A stretch of DNA of 64,000 nt. Source: Comamonas sp. B21-038 (GTDB lineage: Bacteria > Pseudomonadota > Gammaproteobacteria > Burkholderiales > Burkholderiaceae_C). The notes beneath the pieces were generated by a model. That model made no database searches. It saw only the letters and a list, made by a program, of their open reading frames with translations, and had not been told where the DNA came from. The stretch covers positions 682,001 through 746,000 of the forward strand of contig NZ_CP092462.1 of NCBI RefSeq assembly GCF_022387135.1. The letters run 5' to 3'. Shown here one piece after another: positions 8,562 to 17,248 of the stretch (position 1 is the stretch's first letter; each line of letters begins with the position of its first letter). Position numbers and translations under genes: made by a program.

Positions 8562-9344
8562 ATGCAGACATTTCCTGAGTTCAGCACCCTGCGCATAGAC
8601 GTGGATGCTGCGGTTGCCACCCTCTGGTTGGCCCGGCCTGAAAGCCGCAATGCGTTGAATGTGGCCATGTGCCAGGAGCTGGTCGAGGCCTGCGATGCCC
8701 TGGAGCAGGCCGATACGGTGCGCGTCATCGTGGTGCGCGGTGAAGGCGTCGCGTTCTGCGCGGGGGCCGACCTCAAAGAGCGGCAGGGCATGAGCCCCGC
8801 AGAGATCATCGCGCGCCGGGTCAATGGATTCACCGCCTATGCGGCGATCGAAGCGCTGTCCAAACCCGTCATTGCCGCCATCCAGGGACCGGCCTATGGC
8901 TCGGGCTGCGAGATTGCGGCGGCCTGCGACTTTGTGCTGGCCGATACTTCTGCCGCCTTCAAGTACCCGGAAGTGGGCTGGGGCACGGTGGGTGCGACCC
9001 AGCGCCTGCCGCGCATGGTGGGGCGGCGCATGGCCAAGGAATTGCTGTTCACCGGTCGCGTGGTCGGCGCCCAGGAGGCCTTGCAACTGGGCATGGTGAA
9101 CCATGTGTTCAGCAGCGATGCGTTCGACGCGCAGGTCAAGGCAATGGCGCTGCAGATCGCGGCCGCCCATCCGCTCACCGTGGCGCTGACCAAGCACAGC
9201 ATTGATGCCGGCTTGGACACCACCCGCGAAGGGGCGATGGCGGTGGAGCTGCTCGCCATCCAGAAGAATCTGCGCCGCAGCGACTGGAAGAAGGCCATCG
9301 CAGGCTTTGGCAAGAAAGGAGATGGCGATGCAGCTGCTCAATGA
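8562..9344 (+). CDS. enoyl-CoA hydratase
   Basis: 260 aa crotonase. Unlike the crotonase at 5580, both catalytic glutamates are in place: Glu117 in GSGCEIAAACD and Glu137 in KYPEVGWGTVGATQRLP. The oxyanion segment FCAGADLKERQGMS is present. Likely hydrates a 2-enoyl-CoA to a 3-hydroxyacyl-CoA, in keeping with a downstream HMG-CoA-lyase-like enzyme that cleaves a 3-hydroxy-3-methyl-type acyl-CoA. Start taken at the ATG behind GAGG; a TTG nine bases upstream is less likely. Overlaps the next gene by 17 bases. Confidence 0.9.
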   Translation: MQTFPEFSTLRIDVDAAVATLWLARPESRNALNVAMCQELVEACDALEQADTVRVIVVRGEGVAFCAGADLKERQGMSPAEIIARRVNGFTAYAAIEALSKPVIAAIQGPAYGSGCEIAAACDFVLADTSAAFKYPEVGWGTVGATQRLPRMVGRRMAKELLFTGRVVGAQEALQLGMVNHVFSSDAFDAQVKAMALQIAAAHPLTVALTKHSIDAGLDTTREGAMAVELLAIQKNLRRSDWKKAIAGFGKKGDGDAAAQ

Positions 9345-10989
9345 CGCGCTGGTGCCGGTACCCGTCACCCTGGCACAGGTGTTGAATGCGCTGTGCCAGC
9401 AGCGCGGCCAGGCACAGGCCTATGGGGGGCCGGGCGAATGCTGGAGCTGGGCGCAGATCAGCGCACAGAGCCGGCGCATCGCAGCCGGCTTGCATGCTGC
9501 CGGCATTGGCAAGGGTGACCATGTGGGCCTGATGCTGGGAAACTCCGGCGAGTGGATCGCTGCCTTTTTTGCCTGTGCCACGGTGGGGGCGGTGACGGTG
9601 CCGGTCAATACCCGCTTCAAGGCTGATGAGCTCCAGTTCTGTCTGAAGCAGGCCGATGTCCGGCTCCTGGTCCATGCGGACAGCTTTCTGGGCATCGACT
9701 TCACGGGCCTGCTGCGCCAGGTGGAGCCCGCCATCGATACGCAGTTGCCCGGTGCGGCGCTGCCCCAGCTGCGCCAGGTGGTGTGCATCGGCGGCAATGG
9801 CCATGCTGCGGGGGTGACCTCGTATGAGGCATTTCTGGCAGCCGGCGCACCGGTGGGCGGTGCGGCGCTGGACGCGCTGGCAGCGCAGGTGCAGCCGGAC
9901 GACATTCTGCTGATCCAGTACACCTCGGGGACCACCTCGTTCCCGAAGGGCGTGATGCTGACCCATGCCAACATGCTGGGCGACGCGGCCTGCGTGGCCC
10001 GGCGCATGGGTGTGACGGCCGATGACCGCTACTTCAGCATCCGGCCGTTTTTCCATGTGGCGGGCAGCACCTTGTCGGTGCTGGTGTCGCTGGTGTCGGG
10101 CTGCTGCCTGCTCAGCTTGCCCAAGTTTGATGTGGCACAGGCGCTGGAGGTGCTGGAGCGCGAGCGTTGCACGCTGACATCGGGCAACGACACGATCTTT
10201 CTGATGCCGATGGGGCATGCGGCGTTCGATGCCTCACGCCTGCATCTGAGAGGCGGCTGGGCGGCGGCGGGGCCGGAGGTGATGCAGAAGATCCGCGATG
10301 TGATGGCGGTGCCGCATGTCTGCAATGCCTATGGCCAGTCGGAGGCTTCGCCCAACGTGCTGCTGAGCGACCACGACGATGCGTTTGAGCTGCGCCGGGA
10401 TGGCTTCATGCTGCCCCACCCGGGGGTGGAAGTTCGGATTGCCGATGCGCAAACGGGCGCGCTGGTGGCGCCTGGCCAGGGGCAGGGCGAGATCCAGGTG
10501 CGCGGCTGGAACGTGATGCGTGGCTACTACAACATGCCCGAGGCCACCGCCAAGGCGATGACCGGGGACGGCTGGCTGCGCACCGGCGATATGGGGGAGC
10601 AGCGTGCCGATGGCCGCTTTCGCATGGTCGGGCGGCTCAAGGACATGTACCGCGTGGGCGGCGAGAACGTGGCACCGGCCGAGGTCGAAGAGGTGCTGCA
10701 CGCCCACCCTGCGGTGCAGCAGGCGCAGGTCATTGGTGTGCCCGATGCCCGCCTGGGGGAAGTGACCGGTGCCTTTGTGCTGCTCAAACCCGGCCAGCAG
10801 GCCAGTGGCGATGAGCTCATCGCCTGGTGCAAGGCGCGCTGTGCGAATTTCAAGGTGCCTCGTTACCTGGAGCTGGTCGACAGCTTCGAGCACATCGGCA
10901 TGACGGGCAGCAGCAAGGTGCAGAAGAACAAGCTGCGCGCGCACGCACTGCAGCTGTGGAAGATCCAAGCCGACACGGTGGCCGCATGA
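9328..10989 (+). CDS. AMP-dependent acyl-CoA synthetase
   Basis: About 553 aa ANL-superfamily ligase that forms an acyl-AMP and then acyl-CoA. Adenylation P-loop YTSGTTSFPKGVM (about residues 198-210), then YGQSEASPN, WLRTGDMG and the hinge GRLKDMYRVGGENVAPAEVEE. A C-terminal Lys region (SSKVQKNKLR) fits the catalytic lysine. The ATG at 9328 is chosen because AAGGAG sits seven bases upstream; ATG 9322 is too close to it. Overlaps the preceding gene and, by four bases, the next one, which argues for translational coupling. Substrate unknown. Confidence 0.9.
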   Translation: MQLLNDALVPVPVTLAQVLNALCQQRGQAQAYGGPGECWSWAQISAQSRRIAAGLHAAGIGKGDHVGLMLGNSGEWIAAFFACATVGAVTVPVNTRFKADELQFCLKQADVRLLVHADSFLGIDFTGLLRQVEPAIDTQLPGAALPQLRQVVCIGGNGHAAGVTSYEAFLAAGAPVGGAALDALAAQVQPDDILLIQYTSGTTSFPKGVMLTHANMLGDAACVARRMGVTADDRYFSIRPFFHVAGSTLSVLVSLVSGCCLLSLPKFDVAQALEVLERERCTLTSGNDTIFLMPMGHAAFDASRLHLRGGWAAAGPEVMQKIRDVMAVPHVCNAYGQSEASPNVLLSDHDDAFELRRDGFMLPHPGVEVRIADAQTGALVAPGQGQGEIQVRGWNVMRGYYNMPEATAKAMTGDGWLRTGDMGEQRADGRFRMVGRLKDMYRVGGENVAPAEVEEVLHAHPAVQQAQVIGVPDARLGEVTGAFVLLKPGQQASGDELIAWCKARCANFKVPRYLELVDSFEHIGMTGSSKVQKNKLRAHALQLWKIQADTVAA

Positions 10990-11954
10990 CGCTGAACGCT
11001 TCTATCCCCCGCGAAGACGATGGGCGCGATGTGGTCCTGTGCGAATGCTTTGCACGCGATGGCCTGCAGCATGAGGCGGCGATGCTGTCCACCGCCACCA
11101 AGGTGGACCTGATCCGGCGCTTTGCCGACCTCGGGTTCGCGCGCATCGAGGCGACCTCGTATTCCAACCCCAAGGTGATTCCCCAGTTTGCCGATGCCAG
11201 CGAGCTGCTGCAGGCGCTGCCGCGTGCGGCGGGTACGTTCTACAAGGCGACCTGTGCCAATCTGCGCGCGGTGGAGCGGGCACTGGCCGACCGCGAGGCC
11301 GGCCATGGCGCCAACGAGATCAGCCTGCTGGTATCGGCCACCGACACGCATTCGTTGAAGAACCTGGCCCGCAGCCGGGCCGACCAATGGCAGAACATTG
11401 CGCAGATGGCCGCAGCCGCTGGAGGGCAGTTCCGGCTGATCGGGACGATCTCGATGGCCTTTGGCTGCCCTTTCGAAGGCGGGGTCGACCCGGACAGTGT
11501 GCTGGCGGATGTGGGGCGCTTCCGGGATGCCGGGGTGCGCCATGTGACCCTGGGCGACACGACCGGCACGGCCACGCCGCGTATGACGGCAGAGCTGTTC
11601 CGGCGCATGCGCGTAGCCTACCCCGATGTGACGCCGGTTGCGCATTTCCATGACACGCGGGGCACCGGCCTGGTGAACTACGTGGCTGCGCTGGATGCCG
11701 GTGTGCGGCACTTTGACTGCGCGATGGGCGGTGTGGGGGGCCATCCTGCCAAGGTGAAATACGGCGGCGGCCACACGGGCAATGTCAGCAGCGAGGACCT
11801 GATCGACCTGTTCGAAAACATGGGAGTCAAGACCGGCATCGACATGCAGGCCTTGCTGGAGACCGCCGAGCGGTGCGAAGCGGTACTGGGGCGGGAGCTG
11901 CATGCCCGCGTCGTGCGCAGCGGCTTGAACCCTTTGCGCAGTGCAGTGCGATGA
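10986..11954 (+). CDS. HMG-CoA lyase-like DRE-TIM metallolyase
   Basis: 322 aa DRE-TIM barrel of the HMG-CoA lyase group. Seen: FARDGLQHE (Arg24, Asp25), EATSYSNPKVIPQ, TLGDTTGTATP and metal-binding HFHDTRG (His220, His222). The lyase signature loop normally reads GGCP with an active-site Cys; here it reads GGVGGHPAKVKYGGGHTGNVSSED with His253 in that position. Canonical HMG-CoA lyases need that Cys, so a related but different 3-hydroxyacyl-CoA may be cleaved. Family knowledge: products would be a short acyl-CoA plus a keto acid. Start ATGA overlaps the synthetase stop. Confidence 0.87.
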   Translation: MTLNASIPREDDGRDVVLCECFARDGLQHEAAMLSTATKVDLIRRFADLGFARIEATSYSNPKVIPQFADASELLQALPRAAGTFYKATCANLRAVERALADREAGHGANEISLLVSATDTHSLKNLARSRADQWQNIAQMAAAAGGQFRLIGTISMAFGCPFEGGVDPDSVLADVGRFRDAGVRHVTLGDTTGTATPRMTAELFRRMRVAYPDVTPVAHFHDTRGTGLVNYVAALDAGVRHFDCAMGGVGGHPAKVKYGGGHTGNVSSEDLIDLFENMGVKTGIDMQALLETAERCEAVLGRELHARVVRSGLNPLRSAVR

Positions 11955-11980
11955 GTAGCGCAGGTATTTTTGGAGGACCG

Positions 11981-12430
11981 ATGCCGCCCCAGTCCACGGG
12001 TATGACTGCTGCCGACCCTGTGCCAGCGCCCACCGCCTTGCCGGACGTGGCGCCGTTTGCCCAATGGTTAGGGTTGGAGACCGAGACGGCCGCCGAAGGG
12101 CGCGCCCTGCTCCGGCTTGCGCCGCACAAGGAGCTGCTCAACCGGCGGGGCGCCATCCATGGCGGGGTGCTCGCCAGCATGCTTGACAGTGCCATGGCAC
12201 GTGCCAGCCGCACGCTGGACGGGGTGGAGGAGCTGGGGGGCACGACTGACCTGCATGTGCAGTACATGCAGCCGGCAGAAGGCGAGCTCAAGGTCAGCGC
12301 CTGGGTGGCGCATGCGGCCCAAACCCTGGTGTTTTGCCGGGCCGAGATCCGCGATGCGGCCGACCGCCTGGTGGCTTCAGGCACCGCGTCGCTCAGAATT
12401 CGCCGAAAACGGGGCCAATGGTCTCCGTGA
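11981..12430 (+). CDS. PaaI-type hotdog thioesterase
   Basis: About 149 aa hotdog-fold protein. The PaaI/4HBT motif GAIHGGVLASMLDSAMARAS is clear, followed by GTTDLHVQYMQPAEGELKVSAW, with the strand order of acyl-CoA thioesterases. It likely releases free CoA from aromatic or branched acyl-CoA dead ends of the operon's pathway. Start is uncertain: GGAGGA (11972-11977) favours ATG 11981, while ATG 11951 would overlap the lyase stop as ATGA and add ten residues. Confidence 0.82.
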   Translation: MPPQSTGMTAADPVPAPTALPDVAPFAQWLGLETETAAEGRALLRLAPHKELLNRRGAIHGGVLASMLDSAMARASRTLDGVEELGGTTDLHVQYMQPAEGELKVSAWVAHAAQTLVFCRAEIRDAADRLVASGTASLRIRRKRGQWSP

Positions 12431-12447
12431 TTTTCTATACTTCAGGA

Positions 12448-12996
12448 ATGCCCAAAACAGACCGCATGCCTTCCGCAGAGGCTCAGGAGCCCAGGACCGC
12501 CAGCCATTTCAAGGAGCTGGTGTCGTTCCGCCTGAACATGCTTGCCAGCCATTGGAGCCGCCTGGCTGCAGAGTCGAACCAACGTGATTTCGAGCTGGAC
12601 CCCCGGGAATGGCGGATTCTGGGCATGCTGGGGGCGAATGCGCCGATGTCGCTGCAAGGCCTGGCGCGGGAGGTGAATATCGACAAGAGCCTGGCCAGCC
12701 GTGCGGTGTCTTTGATGATTGACCGGGGCCTGCTGCAGCGCGGCGCGGACCTGTCGGACGGACGGGGCGTGCAGTTGAGCCTCACGGCCAAGGGCAAGCA
12801 GCTCTACCGCAAGGTGTTCCCGAAGGCCGTCAAGCGCAATGAGGAACTGCTCTCGGTGCTCAGCAGCGAGGAGCGCGAGGTCTTCGACCGGGCGCTGGAC
12901 CTGCTGACGGCGCATGCGCACGAGACCTTGGCCCGCGAGCGCGCGAAGGCGGCCAGACCCAAACGTAAAACGGGCGCGGTCATCGCCGCCGATTGA
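12448..12996 (+). CDS. MarR family transcriptional regulator
   Basis: 182 aa winged-helix dimer. The core is LDPREWRILGMLGANAPMSLQGLAREVNIDKSLASRAVSLMIDRGLLQR followed by the wing SDGRGVQLSLTAKGKQLYRKVF. The C-terminal tail is rich in Lys and Arg. It lies 17 bases after the thioesterase as the last operon gene, which fits autoregulation of the whole unit. MarR regulators of CoA-catabolic operons commonly answer to an acyl-CoA intermediate. The palindrome at 4540-4568 is the best candidate target. Confidence 0.9.
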   Translation: MPKTDRMPSAEAQEPRTASHFKELVSFRLNMLASHWSRLAAESNQRDFELDPREWRILGMLGANAPMSLQGLAREVNIDKSLASRAVSLMIDRGLLQRGADLSDGRGVQLSLTAKGKQLYRKVFPKAVKRNEELLSVLSSEEREVFDRALDLLTAHAHETLARERAKAARPKRKTGAVIAAD

Positions 12997-13018
12997 GGGG
13001 CAGGGCCAGGCCCCTCAA
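12993..13018. terminator. hairpin between convergent genes
   Basis: TTGAGGGGC (12993-13001) pairs with GCCCCTCAA (13010-13018), a 9-bp stem that spans both stop codons of the convergent marR and lacI genes. No T-run follows on either strand, so intrinsic termination is weakly supported. Confidence 0.4.
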
Positions 13019-14070
13019 GGCAAATTCTCCCGAAAGATGACCTGGCTGCGCACGATGTCCACCGCCGTCATCGTGTCGAGCTGGTCGCGCAGATTGCTGA
13101 ACATGCGGATGCAGCTCATGATGATGCCCAGGTGGCTTTGGGTGATGACGGCGTCCATCGTGCCGTTGATCAGCAGCGCGCGGGTGTCGGGGGTGAGGCC
13201 GTGGCCGATGAGGACGACCTGGTGCTCGCGGCCGGCTTCCTGCAGCGCGCGGCCTACTCCATCCGATGACCCCCCGATGTTGTAGATGCCGGCGATATGC
13301 GGGTGGCGCTGCAGCAGCTCCTTGGTCTGCTGGTAGTTGCGGGACGAGTCGTCGTAACTCTCGCGCAGGCCCAGGATCTGCATGTCGGGGAACTGCTCGG
13401 CATGCAGTTGCAGAAAGCCGCCTTCGCGCTCTTCATGCGCCAGGTAGCTGCGCGATCCTGCAATCAGCGCGATTTGCGCATCGCGGCGCTGGCTGCCGAT
13501 AAAGCGGGCCAGCAGGTAGGCGGCGGTGCGGCCGGCGGCCCGGTTGTCCAGTCCCACATAGGCGATGCGGGCGCTGTTGTCCAGGTCGGAGATAACGGTC
13601 AACGTCGGCACGCCCCGCTCGGCGAGTTGCTGCACCGCTTCGCGCACTGCGGGGTGCTCGATGGCCATAAAGGCGATGCCCTGCACCCGTTTGCCCAGGC
13701 GCAGCAAGGTGGCGGCCAGCGCTTCGGGGTTGAAGCTCTCCACATATTCCACCTGGCATTTGACGTTGAAGGGCGCCTGGTGGCTTTCGGAAAAACCAAT
13801 GGTGTCGCCCAGCATGCGCAGGTAGGGGTTCTGGCCTTGGGGCAGCACAAAGGCCAGCTTCCAGGGCGCGGACTGCGGCGCGGCATCGGCCAGCGCATCG
13901 GGCAGGTAGCCCAGCGCCTGGGCGGCCTGGTGCACCTTCTGCACGGTGATGGGGCGTACGCCGGGGCGCTGGTTCAGCACCCGGTCCGCGGTGGCGGTAG
14001 AGACGCCCGCCAGGGCGGCCACGGTCTTGAGCGTGAGGCGCTGCGTCGGCGCTGCGGGGCTATGAGGCAT
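13015..14070 (-). CDS. LacI family transcriptional regulator
   Basis: 351 aa. N-terminal LacI helix-turn-helix: LTLKTVAALAGVSTATADRV, then the hinge and a periplasmic-binding-protein-like sugar domain (about residues 70-340) with IAYVGLDNRAAGRTAAYLLARF and GIYNIGGSSDGVGRALQE. Divergent from the TRAP transporter gene and probably its regulator. The ligand is likely a sugar, acid sugar or derivative. A candidate operator is GCAAGCCGTTTGC at 14112-14124. Confidence 0.92.
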   Translation of the reverse strand: MPHSPAAPTQRLTLKTVAALAGVSTATADRVLNQRPGVRPITVQKVHQAAQALGYLPDALADAAPQSAPWKLAFVLPQGQNPYLRMLGDTIGFSESHQAPFNVKCQVEYVESFNPEALAATLLRLGKRVQGIAFMAIEHPAVREAVQQLAERGVPTLTVISDLDNSARIAYVGLDNRAAGRTAAYLLARFIGSQRRDAQIALIAGSRSYLAHEEREGGFLQLHAEQFPDMQILGLRESYDDSSRNYQQTKELLQRHPHIAGIYNIGGSSDGVGRALQEAGREHQVVLIGHGLTPDTRALLINGTMDAVITQSHLGIIMSCIRMFSNLRDQLDTMTAVDIVRSQVIFRENLP

Positions 14071-14111
14071 CAGAAAACATCAAATTCAATCATTTTGTGC
14101 GTTTGACTATA

Positions 14112-14124
14112 GCAAGCCGTTTGC
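14112..14124. promoter_or_regulatory. possible LacI-type operator
   Basis: GCAAGCCGTTTGC lies in the 116-base divergent region between the LacI gene and dctP. LacI-family operators are short palindromes with a central CG; this one has only 4-bp arms, so it is weak. Confidence 0.3.
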
Positions 14125-14186
14125 CTATCTTCCAGTATGAGATCTGTGCCATTGCATCAATTCAAATCAAATATTAGGAGACAAGC

Positions 14187-15206
14187 ATGAACGAACTCAG
14201 CCGCCGTTCCCTCATCAAGGGACTGACCGCCTTGCCTGCCGCAGGCATGGTGTCGGGCTTTCCATTGGTTGCGCGTGCCGCCGAGTTCTCGCTCAAATAC
14301 GGCAACAACCTGCCGCTGAGCCACCCGCTCAACATCCGCGCGAAAGAGGCGGCGGACCGCATCCGCAAGGAAAGCAATGGCCGCGTCGAGCTGGCCATCT
14401 ACCCCAACAACCAGCTGGGCGGCGATACAGACATGCTGGCGCAGGTGCGCTCGGGCGGTATCGATTTCTTCACGCCATCGGCGCTGGTGATTGCGACCCT
14501 GGTGCCGGCTGCGGCCATCAATGCAGTGGGTTTTGCGTTTACCAACTACGACCAGGTCTGGAAGGCGATGGATGGCCCGCTGGGCGCGATGGTGCGGGCC
14601 GAGATTGCCAAGCGCAAGCTCTATGCGTTCGAGAAGATGTGGGACAACGGTTTCCGCCAGACCACCAGCAGCAAGGGTGCGGTGCACAGCGCCAAGGATA
14701 TGGATGGCCTCAAGATCCGCGTGCCGGTGAGCCCGATGCCGATTGCGATGTTCAAGGGCCTGGGCGCTGCACCGGCCAGCCTGCAGTTCTCCGAGGTGTA
14801 CTCGTCGCTGCAGACCCGGATTGTGGATGCGCAGGAGAACCCGCTGCCCATCATCCAGGTGGCCAAGCTCTACGAGGTGCAGAAGTTCTGCTCGCTGACC
14901 AACCATATCTGGGATGGCTACTGGTTCATCGCCAACGGCCGCATGTGGGAGAGCCTGCCGGCCGATCTGAAGAAGATCGTGGCCACGGCGATCAACGATG
15001 CCGGCATGGCGCAGCGGGCGGATATCAGCCAGCTCAATGCCTCGGTACAGGCCGATCTGGCGAGCAAGGGCCTGCAGTTCAACCAGCCCGATGCGGAGAG
15101 CTTTCGCGCCGCGCTGCGCAGCTCGGGCTTTTACAAGGACTGGCAAGGCCGCTTTGGCAAGGACGTGTGGAGCCTGCTCGAAGGCGCCGTTGGCAAGCTC
15201 GCTTGA
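14187..15206 (+). CDS. TRAP transporter substrate-binding protein (DctP)
   Basis: 339 aa periplasmic TRAP receptor. A Tat-like leader (SRRSLIKG followed by a hydrophobic stretch to about residue 31, LVARA) precedes FSLKYGNNLPLSHPLN. The later segments GGDTDMLAQVRSGGIDFFTPS and SLQTRIVDAQENPLPIIQ, the latter with the conserved carboxylate-binding Arg region, are typical of DctP proteins. Strong ribosome site TTAGGAGACAAGC. The context (RuBisCO-like protein, acid-sugar kinase) suggests an acid-sugar ligand rather than a C4-dicarboxylate. Inference from neighbours. Confidence 0.92.
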   Translation: MNELSRRSLIKGLTALPAAGMVSGFPLVARAAEFSLKYGNNLPLSHPLNIRAKEAADRIRKESNGRVELAIYPNNQLGGDTDMLAQVRSGGIDFFTPSALVIATLVPAAAINAVGFAFTNYDQVWKAMDGPLGAMVRAEIAKRKLYAFEKMWDNGFRQTTSSKGAVHSAKDMDGLKIRVPVSPMPIAMFKGLGAAPASLQFSEVYSSLQTRIVDAQENPLPIIQVAKLYEVQKFCSLTNHIWDGYWFIANGRMWESLPADLKKIVATAINDAGMAQRADISQLNASVQADLASKGLQFNQPDAESFRAALRSSGFYKDWQGRFGKDVWSLLEGAVGKLA

Positions 15207-15242
15207 GCGATGCACTGATTCACGCCCTGAAAGAGCATTGCC

Positions 15243-17129
15243 ATGTCCCACCCTGCAACCCCCGCGCTGGCGGGGCTCTCTGCTGCGCCGCCCGACAACG
15301 CCTTGGCCTCGCTGGCCCATAGAGTTGACCATGGCCTGGGCGCCATCGTCGAGACGGCAGCCGCCGCCCTGGTGCTGGCCGAAATCATCGTGCTGTTTGC
15401 CGGCGTGGTGGCGCGCTATGTGTTCCACCAGCCGCTGGTCTGGTCCGATGAGCTGGCCTCGCTGATGTTTCTGTGGCTGTCCATGCTGGGTGCCGTGGTG
15501 GCGCTGCGCCGGGGCGAGCACATGCGCATGACGGCATTCATCAACAACGTGCGGCCGGGCCTGCGCGCAGCGCTGGAAGCTTTTGCGCTGGCCGCATCGC
15601 TGGCCTTTTTGCTGATGGTGCTGGGCCCCGCCTACGAATATGCGGAGGAAGAGGCCTTTATCACCACCCCGGCGATGGAGCTGAGCAATGCCTGGCGGGC
15701 TGCTGCGCTGCCGGCGGGTATGGGCCTGATGGCCGTGGTGGCCCTGCTGCGGCTGCTGACGCAGAGCAGCTGGCAAAAGGCGTTGGCTGCGGTGGCGCTG
15801 GTGGCCGCGCTGGTGCTGCTGTTCTGGCTGTGCCAGCCGCTGTTCAAGAGCCTGGGCAAGTTCAACCTGGTGATCTTCTTTGTGCTGGTGGTGGCGGGCA
15901 CGGTGTTTGCGGGTGTGCCGATTGCGTTCTCGTTTGCGCTGGCCACCTTTGGCTACCTGGCGCTGACCACACGCACGCCGCTGGTGGTGATGGTGGGGCG
16001 GCTCGATGAGGGTATGTCGCACCTGATCATGCTGGCGGTGCCGATGTTCATTTTTCTAGGCTCGCTGATCGAGATGACCGGCATGGCCAAGGCGATGATC
16101 CAGTTTCTGGCCAGTTTGCTGGGCCGCGTGCGCGGGGGCCTGTCATATGTGCTGATTGGCGCGATGTACCTGGTCTCGGGCATCTCGGGATCGAAGGTGG
16201 CCGACATGGCCGCGATTGCGCCGGTGCTGTTCCCCGAGATGAAAAAGCGCGGCGCCAAGGAGGGCGATCTGGTCGCGCTGCTGTCTGCTACCGGCGCGCA
16301 GACGGAGACCATTCCGCCGTCCATCGTGCTGATCACCATCGGCTCGGTCACCGGCATATCGATTGCCGCGCTGTTTACCGGCGGCATGCTGCCGGCGGTG
16401 GTGCTGGGCGCTGCGCTGTGCTGCGTCGTGTGGTGGCGCTACCGCAAAGAGGATCTGGGTGGTGTGGAGCGCTTCAGCGGCAAGCAGATTGGCCGCCTGC
16501 TGGTGATTGCGTTGCCGGCGCTGGCCTTGCCCTTTGTGATCCGCGCCGCGGTGGTGGAGGGGATCGCGACGGCGACCGAGGTCTCCACCATCGGCGTGGT
16601 CTATTCGGTGCTGGTGGGCCTGTTCATCTACCGCTGCTTTGACTGGCGGCGCCTCAAACCCATGCTGGTGGAGACTGCTTCGCTGTCGGGCGCGATCATG
16701 CTGATTGTGGGCTGCGCCACCGGCATGGCCTGGGGGCTGACGCAGTCGGGCTTCTCGGCCGACCTGGCCAAGGCGATGACCAGCATGCCCGGCGGCAGCT
16801 GGGGCTTTCTGGCGATCTCCATCGTCTGCTTCATCGTGCTGGGCAGTGTGCTCGAAGGCATCCCCGCCATCGTGCTGTTTGGCCCGCTGCTGTTCCCCAT
16901 CGCCAAAGCGGTGGGCGTGCACGAGGTGCATTACGCGATGGTCGTTATTTTTTCGATGGGCATCGGCCTGTTTGCGCCGCCCTTTGGCGTGGGCTACTAC
17001 GGCGCCTGCGCGATCAGCAAGGTCAACCCCAACGAGGGCATTCGGCCCATCGGCGGCTACATGCTGGCGCTGTTCGTCGGGCTGCTCTTTGTCGCGGCCA
17101 TTCCCTGGATTTCCACCGGATTTTTATAA
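15243..17129 (+). CDS. TRAP transporter fused small and large membrane subunits (DctQM)
   Basis: 628 aa. The N-terminal about 180 residues are the four-helix DctQ subunit (MFLWLSMLGAVVALRRGEHMRM motif). From about residue 200 the DctM large permease follows, with FAGVPIAFSFALATFGYLAL, SGSKVADMAAIAPVL and FAPPFGVGYYGACAISKV. Fusion of both subunits in one chain is a known TRAP variant. Together with the preceding DctP this makes a complete sodium- or proton-coupled importer. 36 bases after dctP. Confidence 0.93.
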   Translation: MSHPATPALAGLSAAPPDNALASLAHRVDHGLGAIVETAAAALVLAEIIVLFAGVVARYVFHQPLVWSDELASLMFLWLSMLGAVVALRRGEHMRMTAFINNVRPGLRAALEAFALAASLAFLLMVLGPAYEYAEEEAFITTPAMELSNAWRAAALPAGMGLMAVVALLRLLTQSSWQKALAAVALVAALVLLFWLCQPLFKSLGKFNLVIFFVLVVAGTVFAGVPIAFSFALATFGYLALTTRTPLVVMVGRLDEGMSHLIMLAVPMFIFLGSLIEMTGMAKAMIQFLASLLGRVRGGLSYVLIGAMYLVSGISGSKVADMAAIAPVLFPEMKKRGAKEGDLVALLSATGAQTETIPPSIVLITIGSVTGISIAALFTGGMLPAVVLGAALCCVVWWRYRKEDLGGVERFSGKQIGRLLVIALPALALPFVIRAAVVEGIATATEVSTIGVVYSVLVGLFIYRCFDWRRLKPMLVETASLSGAIMLIVGCATGMAWGLTQSGFSADLAKAMTSMPGGSWGFLAISIVCFIVLGSVLEGIPAIVLFGPLLFPIAKAVGVHEVHYAMVVIFSMGIGLFAPPFGVGYYGACAISKVNPNEGIRPIGGYMLALFVGLLFVAAIPWISTGFL

Positions 17130-17248
17130 GCGGGCGGCAGCCCTGCGGCCTGCTTCCCGGTCTGGGTCTGCATCGCGTGCGCGCCACGTGAGGCAGCGCC
17201 TATGCCACCAACGCAACAACCAACCCTACAACAAACGAAAGACAAGCT

